Shown one piece after another: positions 29,416 through 33,952 of a stretch of 33,952 nucleotides of DNA. A program made the position numbers and the translations under genes. Source of the stretch: Patescibacteria group bacterium (GTDB lineage: Bacteria > Patescibacteriota > JACPGU01); assembly GCA_028718745.1 (NCBI GenBank), contig JAQULF010000001.1:175078-209029 (forward strand). Reading direction: 5' to 3'. The number at the start of each line of letters is the position of its first letter. The stretch's first letter is position 1. The notes beneath the pieces are model-generated. The model had not been told where the DNA came from and did no database searches. It saw nothing but the letters and a program-made list of their open reading frames with translations.

Positions 29416-29443
29416 TTTAAAAAAGCCTTAACAAAGTCATCTA

Positions 29444-29472
29444 TTGACTTTATTTTATTCTTCATGTATAAT
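29444..29472 (+). promoter_or_regulatory. Strong promoter of the 29770-30114 gene
   Basis: TTGACT, 17 bp, TATAAT, 28 bases after the pyk stop. Transcription should begin near 29479, giving a leader of about 290 nt. Confidence 0.85.
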
Positions 29473-29478
29473 AAACTA

Positions 29479-29769
29479 ACATATCGTTTTTAGCCCCTTT
29501 GGGGGTTCTGAACAGTTGCTTAACAGAGGATTTAGGGATGCCCAGTTTCGGTGATCTCACGCTTTTTTGTCCGTATCCCCAACGGATGAGAATGCGCTAC
29601 CGAAGCTGGTAGACAACTACCTGGGAGTATTAGCTTGCTCCTGGTAATATAGAAAGTCCAAATACCTGCTCGCAAGAGTAGAAGACGAAGGAGTAACGCC
29701 TATGGAGTTGCCGCAGTATCCGTTGTAGATGGGCAAGACACTGAAAATAAAAAACTGGGGATATACATA
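29479..29769 (+). promoter_or_regulatory. ~290-nt structured leader with short reading frames
   Basis: This stretch without a long gene holds hairpins AGCCCC/GGGGTT (29492 on), CCGT/ACGG (29572-29586), CTACC/GGTAG (29597-29612), GGGAG/CTCCT (29622-29643) and CTGCTC-GCAA-GAGTAG (29666-29681), the last with a GNRA tetraloop. Short frames: 24 codons from 29539 (MPSFGDLT...), eight codons from 29702 and 13 from 29729. It is GC-richer than nearby core genes. AGAAAGTCC and AGTAACGCCT recall pieces of RNase P RNA, but the rest of that RNA is not there. Confidence 0.5.
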
Positions 29770-29770
29770 A
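29702..29770 (+). CDS. Two tiny coupled reading frames before the 29770 gene
   Basis: AAGGAG (29688-29693) lies eight bases before ATG 29702, which encodes MELPQYPL and a TAG. ATG 29729 follows directly and encodes MGKTLKIKNWGYT with TAA (29768-29770), whose last A is the first base of the next gene's ATG (TAATG). Both could be translated in series and couple ribosomes into the 114-residue gene. They are too short for any family evidence, so chance is possible. Confidence 0.25.
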
Positions 29771-30114
29771 TGATCATTAAAAAGAGAATCGAAGGCAGTA
29801 CGGTATTTGTTCTGACTCACGGCGATAAACGGATGGTTGTGGGAAAGGACAAGGGACGGCTGTATGATCATCTCGAAAAAGCAATGAAAATACCGGTTGA
29901 AAGGCGCGGAGGCGATCATCCCGACTGGAACAACTGGTATGCCGTATGCTGGAACAATGGTGGTCGCGACATGCACTACGCAGACTTCCTTTTCGTCTGC
30001 AGGGCGCTTTCAGAGGGCGATCCGAAGTTGACATCTTCTGTTCCTATGGAGCTGGTTGCTGCTGATGCAGCAGCCGAGAATGACTCCATGGGGAAAACCG
30101 CCGCATCAGCCTGA
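29770..30114 (+). CDS. Unrecognised small protein, single-gene unit with long leader
   Basis: 114 residues, family not recognised. The N-terminal 85 residues look folded: strands IIKKRIEGSTVFVLTHGDKRMVV, a helix GRLYDHLEKAMKI, and GGDHPDWNNWYAVCWNNGG with several Trp, then HYADFLFVCRALSEGD. The last ~25 are Ala/Glu/Ser-rich and probably loose. There is no signal peptide or membrane span. It sits alone between pyk and murA with a strong promoter, 290-nt leader and strong terminator, and its composition differs from neighbours. The TAATG overlap with a 13-codon frame suggests translational coupling. Ends in TGA. No function assigned. Confidence 0.65.
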   Translation: MIIKKRIEGSTVFVLTHGDKRMVVGKDKGRLYDHLEKAMKIPVERRGGDHPDWNNWYAVCWNNGGRDMHYADFLFVCRALSEGDPKLTSSVPMELVAADAAAENDSMGKTAASA

Positions 30115-30161
30115 TTCGGGACTTCAAACGAGGAATCGAATTGGGATAAAGAACAAAAACG

Positions 30162-30192
30162 AGCGGGGGACGCTTTATGCCCCCGCTTTTTC
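30162..30192 (+). terminator. Strong intrinsic terminator of the 29770 gene
   Basis: AGCGGGGG, ten-base loop, CCCCCGCT, then TTTTCTTTT. Confidence 0.92.
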
Positions 30193-30252
30193 TTTTCCCG
30201 GATTTTGTGTTAAAATGGATTTTGCGTTAGAACACTTTTAATCGCACAAAAA

Positions 30253-31518
30253 ATGTCAGAATCTTTTGAAATTAAGGGTGGCAAAAAATTAAAAGGGAAA
30301 GTTCAAATCAGCGGATCAAAAAACTCCGCTTTGGTTTTGATGGCTGCCTCAATTCTCACGGATGAAGATGTGGCTCTCCATAATGTTCCCGATCTTTTGG
30401 ATATTCATACTTCCATAGAGCTTTTGGAAAAATTAGGCAAGAAGATTGAGTTTGTTGAGAATAGATTAGTTATTCAGCAAACAAAAAACATTAGTACCGA
30501 GGCACCCTATGATCTGGTTAATAAAATGCGCGCTTCTATCATAGTTTTGGGTCCGCTGCTAGCAAAGTACAAAAAATGCAAAGTTTCTCTTCCTGGAGGA
30601 TGCGCTTTTGGTCCTCGACCGGTAGATCTACATATTATGGGCATGAAAAAATTAGGCGCCAAAATCAAACTAGATCATGGTTATATTGACGCGGAAACTT
30701 CAGGATTAGTTGGCGCTCAAATTTTTCTAGCCGGTAAATTTGGGCCTTCGGTTTTGGGAACTGACAATGTAATGATGGCAGCAACTCTTGCAACCGGTGA
30801 AACGATTATCGACAGCGCGGCTATGGAACCGGAGGGTGTAGATCTGGCGAATATGCTGGAAAAAATGGGGGCGAAGATCGAAGGCATTGGAACTTCTACT
30901 CTAAAAATAACCGGTGTAGCAAAATTAAACGGAGTGGAATATACCGTTATTCCAGACAGGATCGAGACTGGCACATTCCTGATTGCTGGGATATTAATTG
31001 GCGAAAATTTAACAATTGAGAATTGCAATCCGGAGCATCTGGCCTATCCGATAGAATTATTAAAAAACATGGGGGCGAAGATTGAAATCAAAAAAGATTC
31101 GATTATCGTTAGTAAATCTGAAAACCTAAAACCTTTTACGGTGAGCACAAGCCCTTATCCATTTTTGGCTACCGATCTACAGCCTTTTTTTACGGTTCTG
31201 GGCTGTGTTATTGCCGGAACAAGTTCTATTTCTGAAGGAATTTATCCGGATCGCTTTCAATATACTTCGGAATTAGCCAGAATGGGTGCGGATATAAAAA
31301 TAGAAGGGAATACCGCAGTTATAAAAGGAGTGGAAAAATTAACCGGAGCCGAAGTTATGGCTTCTGACTTGCGCGCCGGCGCCGCCTTGGTTTTAGCCGG
31401 ATTAATAGCTGATGGCAAGACGGTGGTGGATAGAATTTACCATATCGATAGGGGATATGAAAAATTAGAAGAGAAGTTATCAGTATTAGGGGCAGATATA
31501 AAAAGAGTAGAAAAATAA
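30253..31518 (+). CDS. murA: UDP-N-acetylglucosamine 1-carboxyvinyltransferase
   Basis: 421 residues, the normal length. MurA adds enolpyruvate from PEP to UDP-GlcNAc, the first committed step of peptidoglycan synthesis, in the cytoplasm. KVQISGSKNSALVLMAASIL (Lys and Asn of the active site), KMRASIIVLGPLLAK, PGGCAFGPRPVDLHI with the PEP-binding Cys at about residue 117, TDNVMMAATLATGET, PDRIETGTFLIAG, YPFLATDLQPFF and the closing DLRAGAALVLAGLIADG are all present. Because Cys is kept rather than Asp, the enzyme should be sensitive to fosfomycin. With the murE-like and FemAB genes it supports a real cell wall. The start ATG 30253 has no clear ribosome binding site. Confidence 0.96.
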   Translation: MSESFEIKGGKKLKGKVQISGSKNSALVLMAASILTDEDVALHNVPDLLDIHTSIELLEKLGKKIEFVENRLVIQQTKNISTEAPYDLVNKMRASIIVLGPLLAKYKKCKVSLPGGCAFGPRPVDLHIMGMKKLGAKIKLDHGYIDAETSGLVGAQIFLAGKFGPSVLGTDNVMMAATLATGETIIDSAAMEPEGVDLANMLEKMGAKIEGIGTSTLKITGVAKLNGVEYTVIPDRIETGTFLIAGILIGENLTIENCNPEHLAYPIELLKNMGAKIEIKKDSIIVSKSENLKPFTVSTSPYPFLATDLQPFFTVLGCVIAGTSSISEGIYPDRFQYTSELARMGADIKIEGNTAVIKGVEKLTGAEVMASDLRAGAALVLAGLIADGKTVVDRIYHIDRGYEKLEEKLSVLGADIKRVEK

Positions 31519-31534
31519 TGTTATGTATTTTAGC

Positions 31535-31631
31535 GTTGGTTCAATGCTCCTGCATTGAATCATGAATGTACAATAAGAATTTAAAACTTCAAGATGTACA
31601 CATAGGTTCCAAGCAGGAGCTTGGAACCAAC
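31535..31631. repeat. GCAGGAGC-loop hairpins, copies 2 and 3, head to head
   Basis: Left unit 31535-31561 (TTCAATGC, TCCT, GCATTGAA) and right unit 31605-31631 (GGTTCCAA, GCAGGAGC, TTGGAACC, AAC) are themselves near reverse complements, giving a hairpin of hairpins ahead of tRNA-Ser. TGTACA-type sequence flanks the middle. Confidence 0.75.
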
Positions 31632-31635
31632 TATT

Positions 31636-31722
31636 GGTGGGGTCGCATAGTGGCCTAGTGCGCTTGCTTGGAAAGTAAGTATACCCGCAAGGGTATCGCG
31701 AGTTCGAATCTCGCCCCCACCG
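31636..31722 (+). tRNA. tRNA-Ser (GGA)
   Basis: Class II tRNA of 87 nt: acceptor GGTGGGG/CCCCACC, discriminator G as in serine tRNAs, anticodon stem CTTGC/GTAAG with loop TTGGAAA (anticodon GGA), long variable arm TACCC-GCAA-GGGTA, T arm GAGTTCGAATCTC. No CCA encoded. Confidence 0.95.
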
Positions 31723-31750
31723 TTTTAACCAAAAATGGCTTAGTTTAGCA

Positions 31751-31778
31751 AAAAAACCTTGACAAATCAAGGTTTTTT
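31751..31778 (+). terminator. Terminator after tRNA-Ser, overlapping the next promoter
   Basis: AAAAAACCTTG, ACAAAT, CAAGGTTTTTTT. The right half of its left arm and its loop are the -35 box of the following promoter. Confidence 0.88.
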
Positions 31779-31787
31779 TGCTACAAT
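31759..31787 (+). promoter_or_regulatory. Promoter of the secreted-protein gene
   Basis: TTGACA, 17 bp, TACAAT. The leader (about 31794-31841) has hairpin CAGGG/CCCTG just before the GGAGG site. Confidence 0.85.
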
Positions 31788-31841
31788 TAAAACAGAGTTA
31801 ACAATCGATTTTTCAGGGTAATCCCCTGTGGAGGAAGCGGT

Positions 31842-32228
31842 ATGAAAAAGGTACTTTTGGCAGTTTTGGCGATTCTTCTCCTTTTCCCCGCTTTGGCCAA
31901 AGGGGAAATAATGCTCTCGGTTCAATCCGAGGCGCTAAGCTTCACAGAAGCCAGCGCCAGGGTAGCGGCTCCGGTCGCCAAGGAAGAAAAGAAAGACATT
32001 TTCCAGAAGATGGAGGCGAAGTTGAAAAAAACGGCGCTAAAAGCGCTTTTTCACCTCAATCTTCGGTTAACCGGCAACGGCAAGGCCTTGTCGCTAGGTC
32101 AGGACAAGGAGCTGAAGATTAGCAAAAAAAGGGTTCAGATAGTTTGGACCCGTCCCTCAAAAAAAGAGTTGGCTCTCCAGGTCACAAGGACCAGAGAGGT
32201 CAAACTGGGTTACACCTTCGAATATTGA
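31842..32228 (+). CDS. Small secreted protein, family unknown, single-gene unit
   Basis: 128 residues. A clear signal peptide: MKK, hydrophobic core VLLAVLAILLLFPALA, likely cleavage after ALA-KG. The mature part has an amphipathic, Lys-rich helix (KKDIFQKMEAKLKKTALKALF), then LRLTGNGKALSLGQDKELKIS and a strand-rich end (RVQIVWTRPSKKELALQVTRTREVKLGYTFEY). It ends in aromatic F-E-Y, like outer-membrane or pilus-like strands, but that is weak. The start is fixed by GGAGG seven bases ahead. It has its own promoter and a terminator; ends in TGA. No homologous family was recognised. It should act outside the cell membrane. Confidence 0.75.
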   Translation: MKKVLLAVLAILLLFPALAKGEIMLSVQSEALSFTEASARVAAPVAKEEKKDIFQKMEAKLKKTALKALFHLNLRLTGNGKALSLGQDKELKISKKRVQIVWTRPSKKELALQVTRTREVKLGYTFEY

Positions 32229-32262
32229 TCGTGCAACCCGCCCTCTAAGTCGCATTCATGCG

Positions 32263-32296
32263 CTGCCCAGTCAATGACTGGGCAGTTATTAGTTTT
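32263..32296 (+). terminator. Terminator of the secreted-protein gene
   Basis: CTGCCCAGTC, AAT, GACTGGGCAG: a perfect ten-bp stem followed by TTATTAGTTTT. Confidence 0.85.
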
Positions 32297-32399
32297 ATGA
32301 CAATTGCTTTTATTTTAGTTGCTTTTTATTTTCTCCGCTTTATAATAATGTTATAAACTGTTTTTAAAAAGTTTGTAACTTTTTGTTTTAATATAAATA

Positions 32400-32654
32400 A
32401 TGAATTACATTATGAAAAAACCCGAAGACACAAGAGAAAATCTTGATCGCTGCTTGTGCAAAGAATGTGGACTATATTTGGGACGAGCTTGTTCTAATGG
32501 ACCAAAAGAAGAGAAACTTTATTGTGCTCGTACAGTTTCAGAATGTAAAATGGGGCAGGGAGTTTGTTTTTGCCCGGGATGCCCAGTACATAAAGAAAAT
32601 AATCTTGTGGGAGCGGTTTTTTGTCTTAAGGAAATTGAAGAAGGTTCAAATTAA
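32400..32654 (+). CDS. Cys-rich protein, DUF2769-like
   Basis: 84 residues; an alternative start at 32412 gives 80. Eight or nine cysteines in CLCKEC, AC, YCAR, EC and CFCPGCPVH match the DUF2769 style of small cysteine clusters thought to bind Fe-S or zinc; the domain call is by eye and moderate. No signal peptide or membrane span. It starts a short run with a small membrane protein and a flavodoxin-like protein, suggesting a redox function. The -10-like TATAAT (32341-32346) lies about 55 bp upstream, with TTGCTT 16 bp before it. Confidence 0.6.
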   Translation: MNYIMKKPEDTRENLDRCLCKECGLYLGRACSNGPKEEKLYCARTVSECKMGQGVCFCPGCPVHKENNLVGAVFCLKEIEEGSN

Positions 32655-32660
32655 ATAACA

Positions 32661-32784
32661 AGAAAAAATCTATACCAAAATATACAATCGGATTTTTTCT
32701 TAAGAGGAGAAATTCACGGAGCGTTTGAAGAAAAATCTTTCCCAAAAAAGATTTTGCGGAAAGCGCGGAATGAATTTGGACGAC
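32661..32784 (+). ncRNA. Candidate structured RNA motif, copy B (leader of the small membrane protein)
   Basis: P1 GAAAAAATC (32662-32670)/GATTTTTTC (32691-32699) around TATACCAAAATATACAATCG; then TTAAGAGGAG; P2 AAATTCA (32710-32716)/TGAATTT (32771-32777); P3 GCGTTT/AAAGCGC with one bulge; P4 AAAATCTT/AAGATTTT (32732-32755); then GGACGA. P1 arms equal those of copy A, but P2 and P4 differ in sequence and keep pairing. It ends at the start of the next gene. Confidence 0.6.
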
Positions 32785-33000
32785 ATGATCATTCTATTAT
32801 TTGGAAAACCTTTAGTTTTCTGGTTAGGGCTAATAGTCTTAGCTTTTTTTATTATCCAAGTTACATTAGGTATCCTTATGACAGTGGGGAAAAAATATGG
32901 TCTTTTGAAATATCATAAACTAAATGCTTTAATCCTTTGTATTATTTTATTGATTCATATATTTTATGGCCTTAGCCTTTATTTTAATTTACATCTGTGA
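32785..33000 (+). CDS. Small two-span membrane protein, possibly heme-binding
   Basis: 71 residues from ATG 32785, which follows the GGACGA end of the leader motif; ATG 32770 would add MNLDD but lies in a P2 arm. Two spans: FWLGLIVLAFFIIQVTLGILM and LNALILCIILLIHIFYGLSLYF. A basic loop with YHKLN connects them. His in YHK and IHIFYG at the membrane edge are placed as in cytochrome b561 or ferric-reductase-like proteins, so heme binding is possible, not shown. The stop TGA (32998-33000) overlaps the GTG start of the next gene, so they are co-translated, in line with an electron-transfer unit. Confidence 0.6.
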   Translation: MIILLFGKPLVFWLGLIVLAFFIIQVTLGILMTVGKKYGLLKYHKLNALILCIILLIHIFYGLSLYFNLHL

Positions 33001-33952
33001 AAAAATATTGTAAAAATTGTGACAAAACATTCAAGTATGAATGTAAAACCTGCGCTTTTTGCCGCAAGAAAGTTAGTGATATTAAAATAGATGATAAAAG
33101 TCTAAAAAAGTTTTTAGGAGTTGACGATAAAAATCTAGCTCGATTTAAAGAAATCAGAAAAAATACGATTGCCGAAGCAAAGAGATTAAATCGAAAGGGT
33201 AGAAAAATAAAGGCTTTAGGTATATCTTCTTCGTCTCGAGATATTAATGATACGGCCCAAGAAGATAGCAATTCGGAATTTTTGTTGAAGGTGGCGCTAG
33301 ATCAATTAAAAAAACTTGGAGTTGAAGTCGAGCTGATACCATTGAGAAAATATAATATTCAATACTGCAAAGCTTGCTATTCCACCACCAATACGCAATG
33401 TCATTTTCATTGCTCTTGTTATCCAAAAGGAACTCCGGCTGGAGATGATATGACCAACATTTTATATGATAAAATTTTAGAGGCGGATATTATTCTTTTT
33501 GCCACACCGGTGAATAATTTTAAAATTTCAACTAAGATGGCAACATTCATCGATCGCTGCATCTCACTTGATGGATCGCTTGAGCCAGCGGATCCGAAAA
33601 ATCCCAAAAATAAAGCATTAAACATTAAGCACACTAAATTTGTGGAAATGATGGCGGATCAAAAAATTCCGGGAAGCGGATTTCTACGCCGGTTTATGGG
33701 CAAAGTCGCCGGTATTATTGTTACCGGTCATGAAGAAGGAGCGACGATGGTTATTTCAAATTTATTTATGACACTAAATCATTTTGGCATGATTTTTCCA
33801 GCTTGGAGCAATATGTATGCTATGAGCTCAATTTTGTATCCGACCTGTTCTGACAGATCGATTGTTCGGGGGGAAGCATATCAAGAAGAAGTCAGGATGA
33901 TAGCTAATAACACTTTTAAATTAGCAAAAGATTTGAGAAAAAGAAAAGTTAC
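32997..33952 (+). CDS. Flavodoxin-like NAD(P)H/iron-sulfur flavoprotein (3' end outside window)
   Basis: 318 codons to the window edge, starting with GTG 32997 that overlaps the previous stop (GTGA). The N-terminus has two Cys pairs (CKNCDKTFKYECKTCAFC), a zinc-ribbon or rubredoxin-like knuckle. Then KIKALGISSSSRDINDTAQ starts an FMN-reductase/WrbA-like fold, with YCKACYSTT and CHFHCSCYPKG (Cys cluster as in iron-sulfur flavoproteins), DDMTNILYDKILEADIILFATPVNNFKISTKMATFIDR (in pieces) and VAGIIVTGHEEGATMVISNL. Such proteins move electrons between FMN, Fe-S and small substrates. Its reductant is unknown. The frame is open to the end of the window. Confidence 0.8.
   Translation, partial: MKKYCKNCDKTFKYECKTCAFCRKKVSDIKIDDKSLKKFLGVDDKNLARFKEIRKNTIAEAKRLNRKGRKIKALGISSSSRDINDTAQEDSNSEFLLKVALDQLKKLGVEVELIPLRKYNIQYCKACYSTTNTQCHFHCSCYPKGTPAGDDMTNILYDKILEADIILFATPVNNFKISTKMATFIDRCISLDGSLEPADPKNPKNKALNIKHTKFVEMMADQKIPGSGFLRRFMGKVAGIIVTGHEEGATMVISNLFMTLNHFGMIFPAWSNMYAMSSILYPTCSDRSIVRGEAYQEEVRMIANNTFKLAKDLRKRKV

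Noticed and set aside
29479-29769. RNase P RNA
   Set aside because: AGAAAGTCC and AGTAACGCCT resemble parts of its core, but the closing core strands and the usual 350-400 nt layout are absent.
29617-29976. 119-codon minus-strand frame opposite the 29770 gene and its leader
   Set aside because: No promoter or ribosome binding site fits, and the plus strand has a strong promoter, terminator and coupled start.
32443-32658. 71-codon frame overlapping the Cys-rich gene
   Set aside because: The overlapping frame lacks the ordered cysteine pattern and any start signal; a shadow.

Overview
This window reads as a piece of a small-genome candidate-phyla-radiation (Patescibacteria, probably Parcubacteria-like) bacterium. 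That is inferred from compact, low-GC core genes without strong ribosome binding sites, a ValRS without its C-terminal arm, a pyruvate kinase without its C-terminal domain, a FemAB-type transferase, four-helix-bundle proteins, a DUF5684-type membrane protein and tRNAs without encoded CCA. TGA ends recX and several other genes here, so the glycine-UGA code of Gracilibacteria/Absconditabacteria does not apply.

Layout. 1-3.4 kb: end of a MurE-like ligase, then polA. 3.5-6.7 kb: a single-gene unit, an AbrB/RelE-type toxin-antitoxin pair set between a copied holA tail and holA, then a FemAB transferase. 6.7-11 kb: thioredoxin, tsaD, a small unknown gene, valS. 11-12.8 kb: minus-strand tRNAs (Met, fMet, Ile), ftsB, a wrecked tRNA-Ile copy and a Doc-like/AbrB pair. 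13-18.3 kb: an RlpA-like protein, then nrnA-type DHH phosphoesterase, rpsO and pnp. 18.3-22.6 kb: deaminase, two Nudix enzymes, a four-helix-bundle protein, RNase J. 22.7-29.4 kb: ftsK, yajQ, a DUF5684-type protein, recA, a second four-helix-bundle gene, recX, pyk. 29.4-34 kb: a long-leader gene, murA, tRNA-Ser, a secreted protein, then a Cys-rich protein, a small membrane protein and an iron-sulfur-flavoprotein-like gene cut by the window end.

The genes are mostly housekeeping: replication and repair, peptidoglycan synthesis and division, RNA decay, tRNA modification and charging. The interest lies in what is woven through them. (1) A candidate structured RNA occurs three times (before a Nudix gene, before a membrane-protein gene and directly before tRNA-fMet); its loop sequences are kept while the paired arms change together. 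(2) Palindromic elements sit in frame inside polA (four) and tsaD (two, plus a heptamer repeat), between genes, and inside a duplicated tRNA-Ile. (3) recA and tsaD, both normally essential, each carry one in-frame stop in an otherwise intact frame. (4) A four-helix-bundle gene between recA and recX is bounded by a perfect 17-bp inverted repeat, like the intervening sequences of 23S rRNA genes. (5) A toxin-antitoxin pair abuts holA, and a diverged copy of the last holA codons lies on its other side. (6) Six single-gene units, several with strong Shine-Dalgarno sites and most with their own promoter and terminator, are scattered among core genes that mostly lack such signals.

All calls come from reading the sequence only; no database search, folding program or alignment was run.
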